Positions 27,410 to 35,043 of a stretch of 64,000 bases of DNA are shown in pieces (positions within the stretch are counted from its first letter, which is position 1; the number at the start of each line of letters is the position of its first letter). The position numbers and the translations under genes were made by a program. The notes beneath the pieces were generated by a model. It saw only the letters and a program-made list of their open reading frames with translations. It had not been told where the DNA came from and did no database searches. The stretch spans positions 1 to 64,000 of the forward strand of contig CAZWAY010000026.1 in assembly GCA_964631945.1 (NCBI GenBank), given 5' to 3'. Source of the stretch: JABFRZ01 sp964631945. Its GTDB lineage: Bacteria; Planctomycetota; UBA1135; GCA-002686595.

Positions 27410-27923
27410 GCGCGGGCCGCGGCCCGAGCCAGGCCAGCAGGAGCGGCGTGACCAGCGCGTACTCCAGCGCGAGCACGGCGTAGGTCAGTCGGGGCGAGTC
27501 CCCCGCCGCCACCGCGCCCACGCGCAGGCCGCCCCAGAACGAGAGCGGACCGCCGAGGGCGCCGAGCGCGGCCGCCCGGAGTGGCCGAGGCGCGAGCCAG
27601 GCCAGCGACACGCGCGGCAGGGTGGCGAAGGCCATCCACAGGACCGTGATGAAGGGCGGCACGAGCGGGGCCGGCCAGCCGGCAGGAGCGAGCGGGTGAC
27701 GCAGCACGCCGAGCGCGGCGAGGAGCGAGTCGAGCAGGCTCCCCGCCAGGCCGACCGCCAGCACACGCGTGAACCAGCGGCTGCGCTCCGCCGCGGCGGG
27801 CAGCTCGAGCGCGAGGTACGGAGCGAGCGCGAGCACGCCCAGCCAGGCGTGGCCGCGCGCCGCGCCGAACACGGCCGCGAACCACAGCCCCTGGAACAGG
27901 ACGAACTGGCGCGCGCTCCTCAC
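27351..27923 (-). CDS. DUF2878 family membrane protein
   Basis: A 190-residue integral membrane protein with about five hydrophobic helices (QFVLFQGLWFAAVFGAA, LGVLALAPYLALELP, and others) and a short Pro/Arg-rich tail. DUF2878 proteins have no assigned reaction but recur in gene clusters with CFA synthase, DUF1365 and a flavin amine oxidase. The GTG start overlaps the stop of the CFA synthase gene (GTGA), making it the last gene of the seven-gene lipid operon. Its 3' end overlaps the convergent glycosidase gene by 59 bp. Confidence 0.8.
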   Translation of the reverse strand: MRSARQFVLFQGLWFAAVFGAARGHAWLGVLALAPYLALELPAAAERSRWFTRVLAVGLAGSLLDSLLAALGVLRHPLAPAGWPAPLVPPFITVLWMAFATLPRVSLAWLAPRPLRAAALGALGGPLSFWGGLRVGAVAAGDSPRLTYAVLALEYALVTPLLLAWLGPRPAPTAGARSRASPGPDPGAGA

Positions 27924-29176
27924 GCCGGGACGAACGCGACGCGCGCCGCCGGCCGCGCGAAGAGCATCTGCACGTCGCCCAGCTGGCCCTCGCCATAGCC
28001 GCCCTCGCAGTAGGCGAAGTAGAACTCCCACAGGCGCAGAAACTCCTCCGGGAAGCCCATGGCGCGCGCCTCGCTCCAGCGCGCGCGCAGGTTGGCGCGC
28101 CAGGCGGCCAGGGTCGGCACGTAGTGCGGGCCGATCTCCTCCAGACGTTCCAGACGCAGGTCGCTCGTGCGGCTGGCGGCCGCGAGCAGGGCCGTGACCG
28201 AGGGGATGCACGAACCGGGGAAGACGTGGGCCTGGATGAAGTCGACCGAGCGCCGCGCCTGGTCGTACAGGTCGTCGGCGATCGTGATGGCCTGCAGCGC
28301 CATGCGCCCGTGCGGCGCGAGCAGTTCCTGGCAGCGGCGGAAGAAGGCGCCGTAGTAGCGGTGGCCTACGGCCTCGATCATCTCCACCGAGACGAGCTTG
28401 TCGTAGGTGCCCTGGAGATCGCGGTAGTCGCACAGCAGTACCTCGACCCGGTCCGCGAGCCCGGCCGCGCGCACTCGTTCGCGGGCGAGGGCGTGCTGGC
28501 GCGCGGAGATCGTGGTGGTCGTCACGCGGCAACCATGGCGCCGTGCGGCGTGGATCGCGAACGAACCCCAGCCCGTGCCGATCTCCAGCAGGTGGTCGCT
28601 CGGGCCCAGCTCCAGCCGTGCGCACAGGCGCTCGATCTTCGCCAGCGAGGCCTCGCGCAGGCTCGCGCCCGGATGCACGAAGATCCCGCACGAGTAGGTC
28701 ATGGTCTCGTCCAGGAACAGCGCGAAGAACTCGTTCGAGAGGTCGTAGTGTGCGGCGATGTTGGCGCGGCTGCCGCGGCGCGAGTTGGGGCGCAGCCGGT
28801 GGGCGACGGCCAGCAGCGCGCGCTGCACGCGCGCCAAACCGCCCTCGAGCGCACCCAGCACCGCGCGGTTGCGCACGAACAGGCGCACGACCACCGCGGG
28901 ATCGGGGCTGTCCCACCAGCCCTGGGCGTAGGCCTCGCCCGCGCCCACGCTGCCCCGCAGCGCCACCGCGCGCCAGAAACGCGCGTCGCGGACCTCGACA
29001 CGCGCCTGCAGACCGTCGGCGCGGCCGTAGCGCACGCACTCGGCGCCGCGCGCGAGCACGAGCCCGCCGTGCTGGATGCGCTCCAGGCGCGCGCGCACGC
29101 CGCGCTCGAAGAGGCCGGCGCGTGCGGCGCACACGGCGGGGCGGATCAGCGGGGTGACGGAGATCTCGTGGCTCAT
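27920..29176 (-). CDS. cfa: Cyclopropane-fatty-acyl-phospholipid synthase family methyltransferase
   Basis: SAM-dependent enzyme of 418 residues that transfers a methylene or methyl group to the double bond of unsaturated acyl chains in membrane phospholipids. The N-terminal lipid-binding domain (VRYGRADGLQARVEVRD) precedes HYDLSNEFFALFLDETMTYSCGIF, the acyl/Cys region, and the SAM motif LLEIGTGWGSFAIHAARR, then VSVEMIEAVGHRYY. Where E. coli Cfa has its bicarbonate-site His, this copy appears to have Gln (LQAITI), as far as I can align by eye. It sits in the middle of an operon with DUF1365, an amine oxidase and a desaturase, so its product may be further modified, for example to furan or methyl-branched chains. 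Confidence 0.92.
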   Translation of the reverse strand: MSHEISVTPLIRPAVCAARAGLFERGVRARLERIQHGGLVLARGAECVRYGRADGLQARVEVRDARFWRAVALRGSVGAGEAYAQGWWDSPDPAVVVRLFVRNRAVLGALEGGLARVQRALLAVAHRLRPNSRRGSRANIAAHYDLSNEFFALFLDETMTYSCGIFVHPGASLREASLAKIERLCARLELGPSDHLLEIGTGWGSFAIHAARRHGCRVTTTTISARQHALARERVRAAGLADRVEVLLCDYRDLQGTYDKLVSVEMIEAVGHRYYGAFFRRCQELLAPHGRMALQAITIADDLYDQARRSVDFIQAHVFPGSCIPSVTALLAAASRTSDLRLERLEEIGPHYVPTLAAWRANLRARWSEARAMGFPEEFLRLWEFYFAYCEGGYGEGQLGDVQMLFARPAARVAFVPA

Positions 29177-29183
29177 GGATCGT

Positions 29184-29939
29184 TCAGCTCGTGCGTGTGT
29201 CGGCCCGCGCCGGCGCGGGGTGTGCGTGGAAGGGCGTGCGCTTCCACCACAGGCGCAGGGCCTGCCAGTAGATGGCGGCGTGGGCGCCGAGGGGCTGCAG
29301 CGGATGGAGCAGCAGGCAGCGCGCCAGGGTCGCGCCGCGGATCGGCCGGCGCGCCAGCTCGAGCGCGGCGTGGAACACCGGCCGACCCTGCGCCAGGTCG
29401 GTCATGTGCACGGCCAACCCGCGCTCGTCGAGGCGCAAGCGCCACTCGTACTCGAGCTCCATCGGCAGGAAGGGCGAGACGTGGAAGCGCTTCGGGAATC
29501 GCCAGAGGCGCTGGCCGCCGCGCGCGTCGAGCACGTAGGCGAAGCGCTCGCCCCAGGGGGTGTTGGTGATCTCGGCCACGAAGGCGTCGAGCTCGCCGTG
29601 CTCGTCGTGGCACAGGTAGAAGCTGACCGGGTTGAAGAGGTAGCCGAAGGTGCGCAGCTGCGTCACCAGCGTGACGGGCCCCGCCGGGCGGCGGCCGAGC
29701 TCGCGCTCTACTCGCACCAGCACGGCTTCCTTCAGCGGCAGCTCGGTTGGCCCGAGGTAGTCCGCGCGCCGGAAGCTCGCCGCATTGGCGCGCTCGATCG
29801 ACCACAGGAAGCGCCCGCGGAAGACGCGCGGCAGTTCGTCCAGGTCGAGCGCCAGCAGGCCCAGGCGGTAGCGGAAGCCATGCGCCCGCGGCGCGAGGCG
29901 GCGGTGTTCGACCGCGCCCTCGTAGAGCGCACTCCTCAC
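29184..29939 (-). CDS. DUF1365 family protein
   Basis: A 251-residue protein of the DUF1365 family: it opens SALYEGAVEHRRLAPRAHGF and contains the conserved LRTFGYLFNPVSFYLCHDEHG and KRFHVSPFLPMELEYEW. The biochemical role is not established; the family is nearly always encoded beside a flavin amine oxidase and a CFA-like methyltransferase. The GTG start overlaps the stop of the amine oxidase gene (GTGA), so translation is coupled. It is 7 bp upstream of the CFA synthase gene. No signal peptide is visible. Confidence 0.9.
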   Translation of the reverse strand: MRSALYEGAVEHRRLAPRAHGFRYRLGLLALDLDELPRVFRGRFLWSIERANAASFRRADYLGPTELPLKEAVLVRVERELGRRPAGPVTLVTQLRTFGYLFNPVSFYLCHDEHGELDAFVAEITNTPWGERFAYVLDARGGQRLWRFPKRFHVSPFLPMELEYEWRLRLDERGLAVHMTDLAQGRPVFHAALELARRPIRGATLARCLLLHPLQPLGAHAAIYWQALRLWWKRTPFHAHPAPARADTRTS

Positions 29940-31189
29940 ACCGCCACCGCCCGCGGGATGCGCGCCAGGACGGCCTCGGCGCTGTTCATGCCGTCCTCGT
30001 GGAAGCCGTTGCCCCAGTACGCGCCGCAGAAGTGCACTCCGTGCACGCCATCGATCTCGGCATGGCGCGCCTGGGCCGCGAAGGCCGCGCGCGAGTAGAT
30101 CGGGTGGTGGTAGGTGAACCGTGCCAGGACCGCGGCCGGATCGATCTCGTCCGTGCGGTTGAGCGTCACGAACCAGTCGCGCGGCCCGGGCAGGGACTGC
30201 AGCCGGTTCATCCAGTAGGTCACGGTCGGAAGCGGGCTCGGACTGCGCGCGAGGTGGTAGTTCCAGCTGGCCCAGGCGCGCCGCGCGCGCGGCATCAGGC
30301 GTGCGTCGGTGTGCAGCACCACGTCGTTGGCCTGGTAGCCGAAGGCCCCCAGCAGCTCACGCTCGCGCGCAGTCGCGTCGGCCAGCAGGCGCAGACTCTG
30401 GTCGGCGTGCGTGGCCAGGACCACGCGCTCGAACAGCTCTTCCTCGCCGTGCGCCGTGCGTACGAGCACGCCCGCCGGAGTGCGGGTCACGCGCGCGACC
30501 GGTGTGGCCAGGCGGATGCGCGCGCGGAACGGTTCCACCAGGCGCTCGACGTAGCGTCGCGAGCCGCCGGGCACGACCAACCATTGCGGGCGCCCGTCGA
30601 CCTGCAGGAACCCGTGGTTGTGGAAGAAGCGCGCCAGGAAGCGCAACGGGAAGGCGCTCAGGTCCGCGGCCCGCGCCGACCACACGGCCGAGGCCATCGG
30701 CACCAGGTGCTGCTCGACGAAGGCCGCCGAATAGCGCCCGCGTGCCAGGAACTCGCCCAGGGTCGTGCCGTCGTCGGGGCCGTCCAGGGTGGCCGCGGCC
30801 TCGCGGTAGAAGCGCAGGGTGTCGTGCAGCATGCGCCAGAAGCGCGGGCGCAGCGCGTTCGAGCGCCGGGCCAGGAGCCCGTTCCAGCCGCTGCCCTCGT
30901 ACTCCAGCCCGCTCGCCTCGCAGCGCACCGAGAAGCTCATGTCGCTGGGCTGCGGCTCGAGTCCGAGCTCGGCCAGCAGCGCGCAGAAGCGCGGGTACGT
31001 GCGGCGGTTGAAGACGATGAAACCCGTGTCCACCGCCACGCTCGCGCCGTCCGCCCCGGGGACCTCGAGCGTGTGCACGTGCCCACCGATCCAGTCGGCG
31101 GCCTCGAACACGCTCAGCTCGTGCGCGCGCGCCAGCGCGCGCGCCGCGACCAGCCCGGCCACGCCCGTGCCCACCACCGCGACCTTCAC
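29936..31189 (-). CDS. FAD-dependent amine-oxidase-family oxidoreductase
   Basis: Flavoprotein of 417 residues. The N-terminus is the dinucleotide site KVAVVGTGVAGLVAARALA followed by FEAADWIGGHVHT; later PQWLVVPGGSRRYVERLVEP and, near the end, HFCGAYWGNGFHEDGMNSAEAV close the FAD pocket. It belongs to the NAD/FAD-binding group linked to DUF1365 and CFA synthases; in Rhodobacter a flavoprotein from such an operon takes part in furan fatty acid formation, which suggests an acyl-chain desaturation or oxidation here. The GTG start overlaps the desaturase stop by four bases (GTGA). Confidence 0.9.
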   Translation of the reverse strand: MKVAVVGTGVAGLVAARALARAHELSVFEAADWIGGHVHTLEVPGADGASVAVDTGFIVFNRRTYPRFCALLAELGLEPQPSDMSFSVRCEASGLEYEGSGWNGLLARRSNALRPRFWRMLHDTLRFYREAAATLDGPDDGTTLGEFLARGRYSAAFVEQHLVPMASAVWSARAADLSAFPLRFLARFFHNHGFLQVDGRPQWLVVPGGSRRYVERLVEPFRARIRLATPVARVTRTPAGVLVRTAHGEEELFERVVLATHADQSLRLLADATARERELLGAFGYQANDVVLHTDARLMPRARRAWASWNYHLARSPSPLPTVTYWMNRLQSLPGPRDWFVTLNRTDEIDPAAVLARFTYHHPIYSRAAFAAQARHAEIDGVHGVHFCGAYWGNGFHEDGMNSAEAVLARIPRAVAV

Positions 31190-32112
31190 GGACGCTCCTC
31201 GCGCGCGCGCACCCGTGCCGGACGCAGGTCCCACACCAGCCCCAGCGCGGCCAGCGCGCGCAGCGTGTACCAGGTCAGGTCCAGCTCCCACCAGCGCAGA
31301 CCCTGGCGCGCGGCGCCGGGAAAGCGGTGGTGGTTGTTGTGCCAGCCCTCGCCGAAGGTCAGCAGCGCCAGCCACCAGTTGTTGCGACTCTGGTCGCCGG
31401 TCGCGTGGGGTCGGGACCCGAAGCGGTGCGCGAAGGAGTTGATCGCGAAGGTGCAGTGGTAGAGCACCACGGTCGAAACCACGAAGCCCCACACCAGCAT
31501 CTGCGCCCCACTCGTGCCGAGGCCCGGGGCCCAGCGCGCGAGCAGGGCGCCGAGGCCGTAGAAGGCCGGGATCGAGAGCAGCGGCACGAGCGCATCGAAG
31601 CGGTCGAGGAAGCGCAGCTCCGGATAGACCACGAGGTCGCGCACCTCCTCCTGGCGCGTGCGGAAGTTCTCGCGCGCCAGCAGCCAGCCCACGTGACTCC
31701 ACCAGAAGCCCTCGCGCGCAGGCGAGTGCGCGTCGCGCTCCTCGTCCGAATGGCGGTGGTGGCGGCGGTGGTGCGCGGCCCACCACAGCGGACCGCGCTG
31801 CACGGCCGAAGCGCCCAGCAGCGCGAACACGAACTGCAGGGCACGCGAGGTCCGGAAGGCGCGGTGCGAGAAGAAGCGGTGGTAGAAGGCCGTGATGGCG
31901 AACATGCGCACGGCGTAGGAGGCCACGGCCACCAGCACGGCCACCGGGCTCCAACCGACCACCAGCACGAGCCCGACCGCCAGGTGCAGCAGCACGAACG
32001 GAGCGATGCGCAGCCAATCGATCTCGCGCCCGTCGCCCCCGGTCGCCTCATCGCGCTCGTCGTGCGCCCACGAGTCGAACCAGCGCACCAGGCTGCGCAG
32101 CGCGGCGCTCAC
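31186..32112 (-). CDS. Acyl-lipid/acyl-CoA fatty acid desaturase (delta-9 type)
   Basis: Membrane di-iron desaturase of 308 residues. The three His boxes are present: HRFFSH, HRRHH (within AAHHRRHHRHSDEE) and HNNHH (GEGWHNNHHRFPGAAR). Four hydrophobic helices surround them (IAPFVLLHLAVGLVLVVGW, ALQFVFALLGAS, LLSIPAFYGLGALLA, VWGFVVSTVVLYH). It should introduce a cis double bond using O2, making the unsaturated substrate needed by the methyltransferases of the same operon. The GTG start overlaps the upstream methyltransferase stop (GTGA). Confidence 0.93.
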   Translation of the reverse strand: MSAALRSLVRWFDSWAHDERDEATGGDGREIDWLRIAPFVLLHLAVGLVLVVGWSPVAVLVAVASYAVRMFAITAFYHRFFSHRAFRTSRALQFVFALLGASAVQRGPLWWAAHHRRHHRHSDEERDAHSPAREGFWWSHVGWLLARENFRTRQEEVRDLVVYPELRFLDRFDALVPLLSIPAFYGLGALLARWAPGLGTSGAQMLVWGFVVSTVVLYHCTFAINSFAHRFGSRPHATGDQSRNNWWLALLTFGEGWHNNHHRFPGAARQGLRWWELDLTWYTLRALAALGLVWDLRPARVRAREERP

Positions 32113-33188
32113 GGCACACCTCCGGCCAAGCGCAGTCGCTGGTGCACCACCACCCACTCCTGACCACCGCGGTAGGCGAACAGCTCCGCGCAGGCCAGGA
32201 AGAACAGACGCCAGCGCTGGAACCAGCGCGGCGCCTCCGCTCCGTGCTGGCGCGCCAGGATCGCCAGGGCCCTTGGCCGGTGGCGCTCGAGGTTCGCCAG
32301 CCAGTCCTCCGAGGTGCGCGCATAGTGCGTGCCCGGCACGATCCAGCGCTGTTCCAGCGCGAAGGGCGTGCGCAAGTGGTCGAGCAGGTCCGCGCTCGGC
32401 ATCATCCCGCCACTGAAGAAGTGCGCGCTCATCCAGTCGCTGGCGTCGCGGACCTCGAAGGGATAGGCGAAGCGTCGGTGCGCGAAGACGTGCAGGAAGA
32501 GGCGTCCGTCGGGGCGCAACCAGCCCGCCAGGCGCGCGAGCAGGGCCTCCCAGTTGCGCATGTGCTCGAACATCTCCACCGAGACGATGCGCTCGAACCG
32601 GCGCTCGAACCGGCGCTCGAAGCGACCTTCCGAGCCGTGCGCCCCGGTGAAGTCGTTCATGTCGTGGGTCTCGACCGCCACGTTCGCGAGGCCGCGCGCG
32701 CGCGCCCGCGCCAGGATGAACTCGCGCTGCGGGACCGAGTTGGAGATCGCCAGGATGCGGCTCCTGGGGAAGTGCTCGGCCATCCACAGCGTGAGCGAGC
32801 CCCAGCCGCAGCCGAGCTCGAGCACCTCCTGGCCGTCCACGAGATCCGCGCGCAGCGCGGTCAACGCCAGCATCGCCTCCTCGGCCTCGGCCAAGCCGTC
32901 GTCCGCGCCCTGGTACAGGGCCGAGCTGTACTTCAGGCGCGGGCCCAGCACGAGCTCGAAGAACTCGGGGGGGACCTCGTAGTGCTGCTCATTGGCCTTC
33001 TCGGGCACCAGCGCGATCGGCGCGGCGCGCATGCGCTCGACCCACGCCTCCAGGCGCCGCGCCTCGCCCGCGACCCGCTCACGCTCGCGCTCCTCGCGCA
33101 AGCGCTCGGCGAGCATGCGCCGGATCCCGAAGCGCACCAGCGGCTGCGGCACGAGGCCGAGCTCGGCCCATTCGAGTGCAGTCTTCAT
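32109..33188 (-). CDS. CFA/coclaurine-N-methyltransferase-like SAM methyltransferase
   Basis: A 359-residue class I methyltransferase of the CFA superfamily, subgroup resembling plant coclaurine N-methyltransferases. It shows NEQHYEVPPEFFELVLGPR, KYSSALY, the SAM motif VLELGCGWGSLTLWMAE, SNSVPQREFI and VSVEMFEHMRNWE. Between beta strands, a 12-bp tandem repeat encodes RFER three times (32591-32626), an insertion not expected in the family. It is encoded between DUF1295 and the desaturase, with a 4-bp gap before it and a 4-bp overlap after it. A lipid acyl chain is the likely acceptor by context. Confidence 0.88.
   Translation of the reverse strand: MKTALEWAELGLVPQPLVRFGIRRMLAERLREERERERVAGEARRLEAWVERMRAAPIALVPEKANEQHYEVPPEFFELVLGPRLKYSSALYQGADDGLAEAEEAMLALTALRADLVDGQEVLELGCGWGSLTLWMAEHFPRSRILAISNSVPQREFILARARARGLANVAVETHDMNDFTGAHGSEGRFERRFERRFERIVSVEMFEHMRNWEALLARLAGWLRPDGRLFLHVFAHRRFAYPFEVRDASDWMSAHFFSGGMMPSADLLDHLRTPFALEQRWIVPGTHYARTSEDWLANLERHRPRALAILARQHGAEAPRWFQRWRLFFLACAELFAYRGGQEWVVVHQRLRLAGGVP
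32591..32626 (-). repeat. 12-bp tandem repeat inside the CFA-like methyltransferase gene
   Basis: Two exact copies of gctcgaaccggc and a third with two changes follow one another in frame, encoding RFER-RFER-RFER on the minus strand. The change in copy number is a multiple of three and keeps the gene open, the signature of slippage. Confidence 0.85.
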
Positions 33189-33192
33189 CGCT

Positions 33193-33999
33193 TCATCGCG
33201 GGCTGGCGCGTAGCGCGACGCGCGGCGGGCCGGGGAAGAAGGCGTTGGTCTCGCGCTGGTAGGCGCGGTAGTCGTCGCCACGGCTGCGCAGCGCCTGGGC
33301 CTCGCTGGGCGGTACGCCCGTCACGAACAGGACCAGCGCGAGCATCCCGGCCGGGGCGAGCCACAGGAACCCGCCCTGCGCCAGGCCGAGCCCGAGCAGC
33401 GGATACACCAGCCAGTGCAGCCACTCGAAGAAGTAGTTGGGGTGGCGCGAGAAGCGCCACAGCCCGGCCCGACAGGTGCGCCCGCGGTTGTCGGGCGCCG
33501 CGCGCCACCGCGCGAGCTGCCGATCCGCCGCGCTCTCGCCCCACAGCGCCACGACGTACAGCCCGAGCGCCAGACCGTCCGTCACACGCCATCCAGCGCT
33601 CTCGGCGCGACACAACACCAGGAACACGAGCCCGAGCAACACCACCAGCGCGCCCTGCAGCTGGAAGAACACGAAGAACCAGGCGTCCGCACGCGCCCCC
33701 AGACGCTGGCGCATGTCCGCGTAGCGCCCGTCCTCGGAACTCGCCGACAGACGCCGCGCGAGATGCCGCGCGAGGCGCAGCGACCACCAGCCCGCCAGGG
33801 CGGCAACCAGCAAGCGCCGCGGGAGCCAGCCGGCGGCGGTCAGCGCGTGGAACTGCGCGACCAGACCGACCCCGACCGCCCACAGGAAATCGACCCAGCC
33901 CGCGTTGCGCGTGTGCAGCTGGCGCCGCCACGCGAGGCCCATGGCCAGCGCGGCCAGGCCGGCACTCGTCCCCACGGCCGCTGCACTCGAGAGACCCAC
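33193..33999 (-). CDS. DUF1295 family membrane protein
   Basis: Integral membrane protein of about 268 residues, related to steroid 5-alpha-reductase/isoprenylcysteine methyltransferase folds. Several helices are visible (AALAMGLAWRR, GWVDFLWAVGVGLVAQF, GALVVLLGLVFLVL, LALGLYVVALWG), and the C-terminal family signature LWRFSRHPNYFFEWLHWLVYP, then YRAYQRETNAFFP. Members may reduce a C=C bond or modify a lipid. I chose GTG 33999 because it begins directly before the first helix; an ATG at 34107 would add an unlikely Gly/Arg-rich leader. It is first in the lipid operon and divergent from the ECF sigma gene. Confidence 0.85.
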   Translation of the reverse strand: MGLSSAAAVGTSAGLAALAMGLAWRRQLHTRNAGWVDFLWAVGVGLVAQFHALTAAGWLPRRLLVAALAGWWSLRLARHLARRLSASSEDGRYADMRQRLGARADAWFFVFFQLQGALVVLLGLVFLVLCRAESAGWRVTDGLALGLYVVALWGESAADRQLARWRAAPDNRGRTCRAGLWRFSRHPNYFFEWLHWLVYPLLGLGLAQGGFLWLAPAGMLALVLFVTGVPPSEAQALRSRGDDYRAYQRETNAFFPGPPRVALRASPR

Positions 34000-34231
34000 T
34001 CGCGGTCCTACGCCCCGCCGGCCTGCGCGGATGCCGAAACCCCCACCTTCCGTGGCTGGGCCCGCGCGCGCATCCTCGCGGCCTCCCGGGCCGAACCCTG
34101 CCTGCATGCGCAACCTCTCCGGCCGGCCGGCCCACGCGCGCGAGTGCTCGCCGGCGAGCGTCCGCACTCGCAGCGGGAGCGCGCACGATGCGGGCCCGCG
34201 TCGGGGGCCGGGTAGGATCGCCTCCTGGACC
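34000..34231. promoter_or_regulatory. Divergent intergenic region between the lipid operon and the ECF/B12 operon
   Basis: 232 bp with no gene of its own. Both operons must be transcribed from here, so a promoter recognised by the neighbouring ECF sigma factor and any operator should lie in it. I could not identify a convincing -35/-10 pair by eye in this GC-rich stretch. Confidence 0.5.
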
Positions 34232-34810
34232 ATGAACGCCCCGCGAGAGCCGACCCTGCTCCAGCGCGTCGCACGCGGCGACGAGGGCGCGCTACGCGCC
34301 CTGCTGGAGCAGTACACGCCGCTGGTCTGGACCATCGCGCGCCGCCAGCTGGGCGCGCAGTGCGCCGAGGACGTGGTCCAGGAGGTCTTCCTCGCGCTCT
34401 GGAAGAACGCGGCGCTCTTCGATCCCGAGCTCTCCTCCGAGCCGACCTTCGTGACCACGGTCGCGCGCCGGCGGGTGATCGACCAGCGCCGCCGCGCGGG
34501 ACGCGGCCTGCGCACGGAGCCCGCCCTGGAGGAACCCGCCGCGCCGGACGAAGGCCTCGGGCGCATCGATCTCGGCGACGAGGCGCGGGCGGCCGCGCTC
34601 GCGCTGGACCAGCTTCCGCGCCGGCAGCGCGACGTGCTGCGTCTCGCGATCGTGGACGGACTGACACACGTCGAGATCGCGGCGCGCACGGCGCTGCCGC
34701 TCGGCACGGTGAAGAGTCACGTTCGACGTGGACTCGAACGCGTGCGCGCCATCCTGAGCCGCACGCAGGACAGCGCGAGCCCCGCCGTGAGCCCGGGAGG
34801 ACGTCCGTGA
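34232..34810 (+). CDS. ECF RNA polymerase sigma factor
   Basis: Sigma-70-family ECF factor of 192 residues with region 2 (LLEQYTPLVWTIARRQLG, CAEDVVQEVFLALWKN, FVTTVARRRVIDQRRR) and region 4 (LPRRQRDVLRLAIVDGLTHVEIAARTALPLGTVKSHVRRGLERVR), and no extra domain. It directs RNA polymerase to a small set of promoters. Its stop overlaps the next gene by four bases (GTGA), which in turn overlaps the B12-binding gene (ATGA), so the three are made together; sigma factors in such arrangements are usually controlled by the co-encoded proteins. The divergent lipid operon is the obvious candidate target. Confidence 0.93.
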   Translation: MNAPREPTLLQRVARGDEGALRALLEQYTPLVWTIARRQLGAQCAEDVVQEVFLALWKNAALFDPELSSEPTFVTTVARRRVIDQRRRAGRGLRTEPALEEPAAPDEGLGRIDLGDEARAAALALDQLPRRQRDVLRLAIVDGLTHVEIAARTALPLGTVKSHVRRGLERVRAILSRTQDSASPAVSPGGRP

Positions 34811-35043
34811 CCGATCACAAGCCGCTCCCGTCGCGCGCCCTGGCGCGGGCCCTGCACGGCACGAAGCCCGGCCGGATGGGCCGCAGCGCCCCGCGCGCGC
34901 CGGACGACTGGGAGCTCGTGGTCGCGGCCGTCGAGCTGGCACTGCTCGGCCCCCGGCTCGAGACCCCGCCCGCGCACCTGTCTGCCCTCGCCCGCTCCCT
35001 CGCCCCGCCCGAGCCCGACCCCGGAATCGTCACCTTCTCATGA
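34807..35043 (+). CDS. Small protein, candidate soluble anti-sigma factor
   Basis: 78 residues, starting with a GTG overlapping the ECF gene stop and ending in an ATGA overlap with the B12-binding gene, so it is clearly a gene despite its size. The centre WELVVAAVELALLG followed by ETPPAHLSALARSLA resembles the helix and exit segment seen at the start of many bacterial anti-sigma factors, but there are no zinc-binding His/Cys and no membrane helix. I infer that it binds the sigma factor; this is unproven. Nothing in it suggests an enzyme. Confidence 0.7.
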   Translation: MTDHKPLPSRALARALHGTKPGRMGRSAPRAPDDWELVVAAVELALLGPRLETPPAHLSALARSLAPPEPDPGIVTFS

